Source: Raphanus sativus
Lineage: Eukaryota > Streptophyta > Magnoliopsida > Brassicales > Brassicaceae
Length of the DNA: 64,000 bases
Direction of reading: 5' to 3'
Assembly: GCF_000801105.2 (NCBI RefSeq)
Contig: NC_079516.1
Coordinates: 50,637,265-50,701,264 of the forward strand
Both the position numbers and the translations under genes were made by a program. Shown here piece by piece: positions 32,576 through 43,605 of the stretch (the first letter of the stretch is position 1; each line of letters opens with the position of its first letter). A model generated the notes under the pieces. That model saw only the letters and a program-made list of their open reading frames with translations, made no database searches and was not told where the DNA came from.

Positions 32576-35500
32576 ATGGATGCAATCAAATGCAGCTCCA
32601 CCTTCCTCCACCGCACCAATCTCAACACTCTCTTCTCTAACCACACGTTCCCTAAACCCCGCACGCCCAATTTCAACCGGCGAGCCGCGCAGCCACTCTC
32701 GCTTTCCTCCGCCAAGGACAGAACAAGAACCACCGAACCCGAAAACGTCGCCGTAGTGGAGAAACCTCTTAAATCAACGAGATTCCTCGTCTCGGACGGA
32801 CTCCCTTCCCCGTTCGGCGCCACCGTTAGAGACAACGGCGTCAATTTCTCCGTTTACTCTTCGAACTCCGTCTCCGCAACCATCTGCTTGATCTCCCTCT
32901 CCGATCTCCTTCAGGTTACACCATCTCCACACGCGCGAGCGTGTGTGTCTAATTCCCGGTTCGACGTAACCGACATTTTGATTATTTTTTTTTTTGTCAC
33001 GGTTTTGCAGAACAAAGTGACGGAGGAGATTCAGCTCGATCCGTCGAGGAATAGAACGGGCCACGTGTGGCACGTGTTCTTAAAAGGTGATTTCGAAGAT
33101 ATGTTGTACGGTTACAGATTCGATGGGAAGTTATCTCCTGAAGAAGGTCATTACTATGACTCCTCCACTATCTTATTGGATCCTTACGCTAAGGTAAACA
33201 TAGAGATCATCTATCTCTTGGCTTTTGAATTGGCTCTCTAACTTTTGTTTTTTTATTAAGGCAATTATTAGTAGGGATGAGTTTGGAGTTTTGGGAGGTG
33301 ATGATAATTGTTGGCCTCAAATGGCTTGTATGGTGCCCACTCTTGATGATGAGGTACTTTTGGTGGTGATCTACTCCTTGCTTAGTGTTATGAGTCAGTT
33401 TTGATACAAGTTATTCTTTCCTTAGTGCAAGATCAGTTACTTGTTTAGTACAACTTGACATGTGGTGTTATTGGTCTTTTTTTTTTTGTTATTCAGTTTG
33501 ATTGGGAAGGGGATATGCCTCTGAAGCTTTCACAGAAGGACCTTGTGATATATGAAATGCATGTGCGAGGTTTCACACGGCATGAATCTAGCAACATTGA
33601 GTTCCCTGGCACGTACCAGGGTGTTGCAGAGAAGCTTGACCATTTGCAGGTACTGGCTATTAAATTTTGTACTCTTGTAAAAAGCTTTTAACTCTTCTTT
33701 TAAACAGGTTTACTATAAATAGTTTAAATGTGAAAATTTTGAAATGTTGCTGGCTTGGATCAGTATCTGTATTAGCATATTCACCTGTTTCAACCAGTGA
33801 ATTCGTCCGTTATGATCATTATGGGGATAATGATGATATCCCCAGACTAGTTTGTCTTGTATAATATTAACACATAAAGTCATCACCATTTTACAAAAGA
33901 GAATAAATTTTCAAATTCGGATGAATGCTTCATATGTTTATCTATGTTTTCCGTGGCTGTAAGTTGTCCTTTATTCGCAATGAGCTGTCTTGTTTAGTTC
34001 AGACGAGTTTTGGTGATTTGGAAGATGCAGATATTTTTTATCTTTTTGTTCAAAGTGAGCAAAAGGTTGTATAGTCCCCTTTTTCCCTTGTAGTAATGTG
34101 ACATGTCTGCTTAGCTAGAGCCCTTATCTAACTGAAAAAGTTATCAAAATGCCAAACATGAAGTCGTTTACATATTGACAGGAGCTTGGGATAAATTGCA
34201 TTGAATTAATGCCATGTCACGAGTTTAATGAGCTGGAGTATTACAGCTACAATCCGATATTGGGAGATCACAGGTATACCGTCTGACCGGATCCTTGGAT
34301 TAATGACAGTACTTTGGGCTGATAGATTTTAGTTGGTCAGTTTTTTCATTGTGGAATGAGCAACTACAAGTAGAATCACTTGTAATTAAAACCTGTGAGT
34401 GTTTGCACGTATCAGTTAATCTCAAAAAATTCTTCAACTGAGAATATTGTTGTCTCAAAAAACTACCACATATCACATATCTGGAATACTCGGTTGAACA
34501 AGCTCTCTCACATGAAACCATGCTATCTTTAACTATCACGAAATAACTGAGTTACATGTTGCATATATCAAGTCTGATCAGATTGTCTTGCTTGTTCAGG
34601 GTAAATTTTTGGGGTTATTCTACCATTGGGTTTTTCTCGCCCATGGTCAGATACTCATCAGCAAGCTCTCGCAACTTTGCTGGAAGAGCCATTAATGAGT
34701 TCAAAACTCTTGTTAAACAAGCACATAAACGAGGAATTGAGGTGACGACTAATTTCCAAGTCAGCTAAATATTTTTTGTTAGGTTTTCAAATGCCGTTCT
34801 TGATAGATTCTAAGCAGGTTATCATGGATGTCGTTTTGAACCACACTGCCGAAGGCAATGAAAAAGGACCTATTTTATCATTTAGAGGAGTTGATAATAG
34901 TGTCTATTACATGCTTGCTCCAAAGGTAATGCTCATCAATAGGTCGTGTGTTTCTTTTTTGAGAGTTTGAATTTTTACTTTATGAATCAATACCCATTAT
35001 GCTTTGGGTTTTCCAGTTTATAGTCTCATACTGTTGATTATGTTATGATTCTTTTATTATTGATTGAATCTAAAGTTTATATGCATATGTTGTGATTTAA
35101 CAGGGGGAGTTCTATAATTATTCAGGCTGTGGTAATACATTTAACTGCAATCATCCTGTAGTGCGTCAATTCATAGTGGATTGCCTGAGGTATTTCCGAA
35201 AACAGGGTAGACGTATTACTTGGCTATTTTTCAATTAAGTCTGTTATATTATATTATTGTACTTTTAAACTCTCATGGTCCTGTAAGACATTTTTAATAT
35301 TTTAAGTGTAATGCTTACGCCTTAAAGTTAATCTATTTCATGCTTTTCTCCTCAGTTAATTCTTCATAATCCTGTGGATATACCTCTCTTTAAACAGATA
35401 TTGGGTAACAGAAATGCATGTTGACGGCTTCCGCTTTGATCTTGGTTCAATCATGTCAAGGAGTAGCAGGTGAAAATGTTCTAAAGTACGTCAAATGAAT

Positions 35501-38423
35501 GTCTGTTTTGTCTATGGGTTTCTGGAATCTTACTGTTCTATGTTTGGTAGCCTTTGGGATGCAGCCAACGTTTATGGGGCTGATATAGAAGGTGACTTGC
35601 TGACCACTGGTACCCCTGTTAGCTGCCCTCCTGTACTTGACATGATAAGTAATGACCCAGTACTTCGTGGTGTTAAGGTGATCAACTTGTTTCCTTGATA
35701 TTTCCCCATTATATAACTTTGATTCTCATTGTTCAGAGAAATATTGCATTTACTTCTGCTTCGTTTGCGTGCAATTCTTAAGAAACATTTATTGCCTGTT
35801 TGGCATGTTTACCTAGATCGTGAGAGGCATCTATTTCTGATAATAGTTACCATATTATGCATATGTTTGAATCTCCACTGCTTCACATTTGGGGATGATC
35901 TAGGTTCGGTTATATAAATATAATATCATTATTAACAGAATCATATTCGTAAAAAAAAAAAGAAACAGAATCATATTCCTAGAGTCTTCAGTGCATGTCA
36001 GTACGTATGCTAGAAGTAACACTATTAGAAGGCTTAACTCATTCCATTCAAAGTTAAGATGATTCCATTTAAGAAACAGCATCACAGGCTTTTATAATTG
36101 ACAAAAGATACTAGATTTAAACGGTATCTTTTTGGGGCCAACTTTTCTTTCTTACTCATTTATGGTTCTGCTGTGCAAACAGCTAATAGCTGAAGCATGG
36201 GATGCTGGTGGCCTTTACCAAGTTGGCATGTTTCCACACTGGGGTATATGGTCTGAGTGGAATGGAAAGGTCAGTAATATGCTACCAGGATAAACGATTT
36301 TTCTTTTTATGGTTTGACCGTTTGAGCTATTTATTACATGAAGCCTATGCCTACAGTCGTAGCAAGAGATATGGAAAATTGTCAGTGTATAAGGGCTTCA
36401 AGCAAAACATGATGTTATTATCTATGGTTAATCATCTTCCTGCTGAGTGAACAGTGGTATATCAGCTTGTATTAGCTATGAACATGGAACTATGAAAGTC
36501 TTAATCATTCTTGTGGACATTTCCATTTTGTGTGTGCATGATGATATCTATCTTTATTGTGAATTTAATATGGAACAGTGATCTTTTCCATTTTCAGTTC
36601 CGGGATGTTGTTAGACACTTCATAAAAGGCACCGATGGCTTTTCCGGTGCTTTTGCTGAATGTCTCTGTGGAAGCCCAAACTTGTACCAGGTAAAGTTAA
36701 CTTCTGTTATACTGAGGTATCTGCATATTATTTAATATCTAATAGCGCAGGCTTTACCAATGGGTTGCTACCATGGTACTGTGAAATGCTCTTATTCAGA
36801 ATTGGCTTGCTTTCAGCATTGGGTACTGATTGTGGCTCTGTTGAAAACCTTTGTGAACTATTCTTGATCTGTTTCGGGGGGCAGTATACACTGACCCCAT
36901 AGAACTGCTATTGTCTTCAATCTGGCCGCTCATACTTGGTTTCTTTTTCCTTACACTGCCTGGCTTGATTGTGTTCTTAGATTAAGGTTCAGATGTTACT
37001 ATTTTTTTTTTTTGCGTACATGCATAACCAATCTTGGTGGTGCTCTCTTGGTTGTTTTGTCTGTGAGGCTTCATATTTTTTATCAATATCTAATTTTGTG
37101 TATTGCAGCAGGGAGGGAGGAAACCATGGAACAGCATCAATTTTGTATGTGTGCATGATGGTTTTACTTTGGCAGATTTAGTAACTTACAACAATAAGAA
37201 TAACTTGGCAAATGGAGAAGAGAATAATGATGGAGAGAATCACAATTGCAGCTGGAACTGCGGAGAGGTAAGATATTAGTCTTGTGCCAACTGTGTGGAT
37301 CTTTTAAAAGTTCTTTTGTTTTTTTAATCTAATTGGTACTGGATCGCAGGAGGGAGAGTTTGTGAGTATCTCGGTGAAGAGATTAAGGAAACGACAAATG
37401 CGAAATTTCTTTGTTTCCCTCATGGTTGCCCAGGTAAAAGCTAACCATTTGTTAATATTATACCTTTATTTTAATTTCTGCTAAAGCTCTTTTGACTGAT
37501 GCTATATGCACGTCAAACTATCAAACCACTAGATAATCTAACTCCACTACCAAATATCACCAGGGTGTCCCGATGATATACATGGGAGATGAATATGGTC
37601 ATACGAAAGGGGGGAACAACAACACCTATTGCCATGACAACTATGTAATCCCCTTATTGCTTTGTCTCTAGGGTGATTTTTTAAGTTGATTTTTCAATCC
37701 ACTTCTAAAAATGTTTAAAACACAATGGGGATGCAGTTGAACTATTTTAGGTGGGATAAAAAGGAAGAAGCACATGATGACTACTTCAGATTCTGCCGTC
37801 TTCTGATCAAGTTTCGTGAGTATGTATTCTTCTTCTTACCTTGCTTCTCATATTTAAATGATATGCCTTTTTTTCATTTAAAATCCTCTGTTTCTCTTCT
37901 CCTTTTATTTGATGGGGGGAATATAAATTTGAACTTGTAGTGAATGTGAATCACTTGGCCTTGACGACTTCCCAACATCAAAGCGTCTGCAATGGCATGG
38001 TATTGCTCCTGAGACGCCAGATTGGTCTGAATCAAGTCGATTTGTTGCATTTTCACTGGTACCATTTTTCTTAAAACCCTTATTTCTAAAGTCGTCTTCT
38101 CTAGTTTGTGTGCTTACATGGGTGATTCAAACCTGTTTTCTTTTTAAAATTTTCTGCAGGTGGATTCAGTGAAGAAAGAAATATATGTAGCCTTCAACAC
38201 GAGTCACTTAGCCACACTTGTTACACTGCCTAACCGGCCTGGATACCGATGGGAGCCATTCGTAGACACGAGCAAACCAAGCCCTTTCGACTGCATAACA
38301 CATGATCTCCCAGGGAGAGAAACGGCGATGAAGCAATACAGACACTTCTTAGATGCAAATATTTACCCGATGCTCAGTTACTCTTCCATCATCCTCCTCC
38401 TTTCACCTATCGACGACAGCTGA
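32576..38423 (+). CDS. ISA1: Isoamylase 1, starch-debranching enzyme
   Basis: In plastids this enzyme hydrolyses misplaced alpha-1,6 branches so that amylopectin crystallises; it works as a complex with ISA2. Eighteen exons are 32576-32914, 33011-33193, 33261-33353, 33497-33649, 34182-34273, 34600-34741, 34818-34925, 35104-35189, 35398-35469, 35551-35677, 36183-36269, 36598-36690, 37112-37267, 37350-37433, 37564-37644, 37737-37819, 37941-38058 and 38160-38423. They join to 786 residues, as expected. The Ser/Arg-rich N-terminus is a transit peptide. A CBM48-like region ([16 protein letters not shown]) precedes the GH13 barrel with [19 protein letters not shown] (nucleophile Asp), IAEAWDAGG (acid Glu) and [11 protein letters not shown]. 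All catalytic residues are intact. Synteny points to At2g39930. Confidence 0.96.
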
Positions 38424-39493
38424 GTTTGCGTGCAATTTACTCACAAAGTATAGTACTCGTTTTCTGTATATTATAGAAATGATTACAGAACATAAAAGTG
38501 AATTTTCTTATAAATTTCTATGTAACCATGTAAAACGAGGTGGCACTTGCACATACGACAATCATCTATAGAGTAATTGTATTATTGTTGTTACAAGGTC
38601 CATTTTCTGGTTAAGAGGAATCTGAAAGAGATGAGTTTTTTTCCCTCATAAGTTACAAATGTAACTATGCAAAACGAGATGGCACTTGCATATAACAATA
38701 CTACCACAATTATAGAGATTGTATTATTATTTTTAAAAGGTACGTTTTCTGATTAGAATAATCTGAAAGAGATGAGCTTTTCTTCTTTTATTTCTCATAA
38801 ATTACAAGTGTAACTATGTAGAACTGGATGGCACTTGCATATATATGCACATACGACAATGATATGATAGTAACTGGTATTATTACTGGTAAAAGAAGTC
38901 CAACCTTCTGGTAAGAAGAATCTTAGAGGGTCTTTTCAGGTTGCCAGCCTTTGTTGTTGTGGTTATTGCCCACTAGCACTCATTGGTATGAGATTCTATT
39001 TTTCTCTTTGTTTGTCGGCAATGATAGTAATAATAGATTCCATTATTATTGGTTGGTTGAATAGTAGTTAAAGCTTGTTTATGAATTTTAGGGACCATTA
39101 TCCTATGCATTGTGAGTACTTATCAAGTTTCTTTCCCCTTTAATAATTGTGTTCCTAAAATTCCACACTCTGCTACTGTGGATACTTTGATCTTTGCAAC
39201 AACAAATATCAAGTTGTTAGAGTCAAATAACAAATCTCTCAAAAGAGGGGTTTTATTCAAAAAAGATAACAATAAAATGTGGAAAAAAAAAGAACAATAA
39301 AATATGCTCTATTACAAACAAGGATACTATATAAAATCTCTCAAAACCACTGACCCATACCAACAGAAAGTGAACAAAAAAAAAGAAAACATCATCACAT
39401 CACACAGTTCATGTAACCCCCAAAACTCAAGAGACTGAAAATGATATAATAACCAAATCTTTTTTTATATACAAACCTGCTTTGGATCAGCAG
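38424..39493. other. Tail-to-tail spacer ISA1/COI1 with tandem repeats
   Basis: Three diverged tandem copies of about 130 bp run from about 38505 to 38940. Each contains TGTAACTATG(C/T)A, then GATGGCACTTGCA, later GTATTATT and TCTGAAAGAGATGAG. The first overlaps the probable ISA1 3' end, so polyadenylation signals may be repeated too. The remainder is AT-rich with no gene. Confidence 0.7.

Positions 39494-39529
<36 letters not shown>
39494..39529 (-). repeat. (CAT)12 microsatellite starting at the COI1 stop
   Basis: Twelve CAT units on + read as a TGA series on the coding strand. The COI1 stop codon at 39528-39526 is the first TGA of the run, so about eleven stop codons follow each other in frame. 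Confidence 0.93.
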
Positions 39530-42492
39530 GTCTCCTTTAGGACTCTAACAGTTGGTGGACAATCTGTTCTCTGACCAGCCAAAGAGTAGTAAGCCAATAT
39601 ATGAGCCGGATGCTCCATCTCTCTTACCTCTCCAAGCTGATTCACTTCCGGTACTCTTCTAGACGGTATCAGCTCTATGTTCCAGTACGGTCTAGACATC
39701 AACCTCAAATCTTGTCCCCTAACCGATGCTCTATACCCTTGTACCCACAAGTATCTCAACGAAGGCAACCTCATAACCGCTGCAGCGATTGCTCGCTCGC
39801 TGAAACAACACCCTCTCATCTCTAGCTTCTGTAGACTCGGACAGCCTCTCGAGAACTCCATTAGCCCCTCGTCTGTTTCACCGACGTAACCAAGAAGCAT
39901 CCACCTCACGTTGGGGCTGTACTGTCCTATATAGCTTAACCCCACGTCCGTTAACCCGCCCTGTCTGAGATAAAACGCAAACCGTCTGAGTTTCTTGCAT
40001 CCTATCAAGAGGGAACGGACTCCGTTGTCTAGTGGCAGGTCCGTGATTCTCTCTTCTCTGTCGAGTAAGACGAGGCGGAAGTCACAGAGGTTTTTCAGGT
40101 ATGTGCCTATGCTTTCGAGTGACTCGTTGGTTATGTCTGAGACGTAGACAGCCATGTATTCTAGCTCCTGGCAGCCCTGAGATAAGGCGATTAGTCCTCT
40201 TTGTGAAACTAAGCCTTCTTCGTCCTCCATTCCTTGCTCATCTGCACCTCGTTCAATCCTCAGCCGCTTCAAATTTTTGCAGTGCTGTGCAAGAATCTCT
40301 AGACCCCTGTCTCCTATTACATTCCTTGTCTGAAGAAAAAACCACAGCAAGAACTGTCTGTCAGATATTTTGCATTCATATCCCTTTACCACCACATGTT
40401 ATACACTTGCAAAATCAATGCTAGATTCATGATAGCTGATTAGTGACGAGTACACATGTAGATAGCAATGTTCAAAAAATCACTAAGCAATACCTAGGTG
40501 CTTAGTAGAGGACTAACCACTAGATGGATATTATTTGGGTGCCTTAATAAGTTATTGATTTATTTTTAAATATGATCTAAATTTATGTTAAATATTTTAG
40601 TTTTTTTATGGTTGGTTATAAAAATAATTTAAGTGAATTATAAAAATTAGATATACAAAAGAAAAATTAGACAAATTTGTGGACTGAAACCTTAATATTT
40701 TTGTTTGATTTAAGAATTCAGATTGTTTTTAACCCGATTTAAAACAGTTTCGATCGATTTAAGTAGCATAAATTGGATTTAAACAAAAAAAAAAGGATAT
40801 TACCGATTTGCCGCCCGATTTTTAGAACATTAGTAAATAGAATATAGAATAAATACTGCATTTAAGTTTACCTCAAGAACTTCCAAATTAGGACACCTTT
40901 GAATGAGTGTGCAATGATCCTCAGTCTCAAGCAACGCATAAAGCAGATCAAGCTTCCGGATCTGAGCAGCGAACGGAAACAGTATGGGCATTTCATTAGG
41001 CCCCATGTACGAGAGACCCAGACGGCACAGCTTCGGCGGGAAAGTCAAGTTCATGTACTTCTCAGGTCTTCCAATATCCTCGTTCAAGGAGCCACCACAG
41101 AACTCTTCGAGGTTAGTCGCGGCTCTAAAGAAACCAACAAGCTCCAGAATCTCAAAGTCGCCGACCTTGACGGAGACCAGAGAGCGGCGGCAGTTTCTAG
41201 CAATGGTTTCCAAGTCGCCGGGGCTGATTTTGGTGAACTCGGTCATGTAGAAGTTTAGAACCTCGAGAGATGTGTTGTGGAGAGCAAGCTCGTGTAACCA
41301 TTTACCATCTTTTTCAAGAAAAGAACTCTCTTCCATTAACAATGTTTTTATTCTCCTGTGTCATAGAAGCCAACAGAACATAATAAGGAGACATTATAAA
41401 AACATGAAACTCCCAAAAAGACAAATCTCTTTTTTGCTAATCAATGTATAAAAGAAAAGTGTAAACTATAAGAAAACCAAACATAAAGAGACAAAAAAAA
41501 CATGATGATATAAGTCTGGTATTTATGCAAAACCAAATGAAGTAAGGTCCAAACAACATTATCACCAAAGACAGTAATAAAAAAGTAGGCATCAAAGAGT
41601 TGAGTTTCCCACTTACCCAATTAGAGCCAAAGACACAAACTTTTTTTTAAAGGTACGGTAACTACGGTTCTTTGTACAAATGAAATGTAATAACAGCAGA
41701 CAAAACAGAGTTGCAAATAGTATGTAATAAAGAGGTTTCTACTAAATCCAATTGAGCTAAAGACACAAACTTTATTAACATACGGTTCTTCTTCGGACAA
41801 AAGGATATGTAATGATAGTAGTTAAAACAGAATTGTGCAAAAGTAGGCACCCAAAGAGGTTTCCACTTACCCAATTGGAGCTAAAGACACAAACTTTATT
41901 AACATACGGTTTCTTCTTCCGACAAAAAAGGCTATGTAATAAAAAAAAAACAAAAAAAAACGTACCTGCAGTGTTTAACGATGCTCAAGAGTCCATCAGT
42001 AGAGAACCCAGAGCACTTATCAAGCTTCAAGGCCTCGAGCTCATCCAACCTCGCCCTAGCCAAAACATCCAGATCCAAATCGCTGACGATCATCCTCCTA
42101 AAGTGCACCGACTTGAGCCTCCGGAGCGACGCGGCGATCTCGTTGACCCAGGGGGTGACGAACCCGCCCCAGTTCTCGGGGATGAGGTTGAACATGGCGG
42201 CGCGAGGCTTCCCTTTGAGCTTGAGGGACCTGAGATTCGGGAAGCGGCGGCTGAGGCGATCGGGGGTTGAGGTGTAGCAGAGGGCCATGGTGACGTGCTC
42301 TCTGGTCTCGGAGTCGATCTTGAACCATCTGCGGCAGACGAGGGAGGCGGAGTCTCGGTCTTTGGGGTCGGTTATGTATGGCATGACTTGCTCGATGACG
42401 TCATCGACGGAGATTAGGAGAAGCGGCGGAGTCGTCGTCGTCGTGTTGTCTTCTGGAGTTAATCTGCACTTCTTCTTGATATCGGGATCCAT
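39526..42492 (-). CDS. COI1: F-box/LRR protein COI1, jasmonate receptor
   Basis: COI1 is the substrate-binding subunit of an SCF ubiquitin ligase. With jasmonoyl-isoleucine it captures JAZ repressors for degradation. Exons 42492-41966, 41355-40872 and 40329-39526 join to 604 residues (592 in Arabidopsis as I recall). The F-box region (VIEQVMPYITDPKDRDSASL) is near residues 30-55, followed by leucine-rich repeats. Ligand-contacting arginines known from the Arabidopsis structure are kept in KGKPRAAMF, RLRIERGADE, LLDREERITD and WVQGYRAS. Odd points are a Thr-rich N-terminal extension (EDNTTTTTPPLL), one extra Arg in NCRRSLVS, and a changed C-terminus ending KET where a TGA microsatellite begins. 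Intron 1 holds about 120 bp tandem repeats and intron 2 a TIR element. Confidence 0.96.
40467..40831. mobile_element. Small TIR element in COI1 intron 2
   Basis: Inverted termini AATGTTCAAAAAATC (40467-40481) and GATTTTTAGAACATT (40817-40831) match at 14 of 15 positions. The 365 bp between is AT-rich with subterminal GATTT(G/A) words and no gene. It fills most of the intron. Flanks (TAGATAGC, AGTAAATA) are only loosely alike, so the superfamily (perhaps hAT) is unproven. Confidence 0.6.
41580..41945. repeat. About 120 bp tandem repeats in COI1 intron 1
   Basis: Three diverged copies contain, in order, AGAGGTTTCCACTTACCCAA, GAGCTAAAGACACAAACTTT, ACGGTTCTT and TATGTAAT. They account for over half of the 610 bp first intron. 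The last two copies are most alike. Confidence 0.8.
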
Positions 42493-43605
42493 TAGTCTTG
42501 AGATTAAGATTCGGTTAAAAGCGATGATGATACAGAGGAAGAAGAGAAGCTGAGAGATCGGAGGAAGAGATAGGAGGAGAGTGAGGAGAGGAGGACACGC
42601 GTTGGAAGTAGAGTCGATGGAGAGAAGAAGAAAGTTTGATGCGAGAGAGAGCGAGATCAAGTGGGCGACAAGAATATTTATTATTTCCTTTTCTTCTGTT
42701 ATTCCATAACACTACTACTGTGTCTAGTAACTTATTTTGACGGTCCAGATGTGATCTTCTCTCTCAAGTAACGGTCGAGATGCGATCTCGTCTTCTGTCT
42801 TGTGTTTTTTTTTTATGTCCAGATGAGATCTGGTAAGCGACAATATATTTATATATTGCAGAATATATAATGCGTGATTTATCCAACGGCCAATTAGTTT
42901 AGTAGAATCAATTAGCTGTATTATTCTCAGACCTTAATCACTACTCTTTTTCCTCTCTTTATTTTTTTCCTTCTTTTGGTTAAGTAGAGAATTTTCCTAT
43001 AGTAATATTAGTTTTATAATTTGAAGACATTGCTATCACTTGTTGTCCACGAATCTGGATTAGATCTTTTTTTCTCAATGCTCACATTTGTCAAATTTTT
43101 TTAACAATAACGAGTAGCATTTTTTGGAATTTAATACGAGAAAATAAGCACTATGACGCTATCATATATTAATGTATACGACTGTTTTGTCTTCGTCATT
43201 GGCATGCGTACACATGTGCAACTCTTATACTTGTCATACAACGTATACTTTTTTCAATAATACTCATCTGTATACATGTACCTCTAAAATTTACCTACCA
43301 GTAAAATTATATAAGTCTGCAAGTTTCAAAAGGTGTGTTACTATGCCAAAACAACTTTCCATTATTACCCGTTGGGCTGGGATTAGCCTCCTTTTAAGAT
43401 TCAAAACATGACGAAGATAAAAACCAAGCTACACATAAGAAAAAAAATAGACTAATTACACCTTATAACAAAAGAGTTCGGCTGAACAAAAACCAAAGAA
43501 CAAAGCGAGGGATGAGTTTCACACAAGCCCCCTCTTTCTATACACTTTTTTTTAGATTACCATTTTGGAAAAAACACTTGCTACAAAGAACCGCAAAAAA
43601 AAACA
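42493..43605. other. COI1 promoter region and downstream spacer
   Basis: This is 1.1 kb of AT-rich DNA. The first 200 bases are rich in GA/CT tracts and should be the COI1 leader and core promoter. A repeated GTCCAGATG(T/A)GATCT motif occurs at 42743, 42773 (variant) and 42818. No gene is seen. Confidence 0.55.

Noticed and set aside
32508..32756. Upstream overlapping frame at the ISA1 start
   Set aside because: It begins with GTG, not ATG, and overlaps the transit-peptide coding region in another frame. There is no support for translation.
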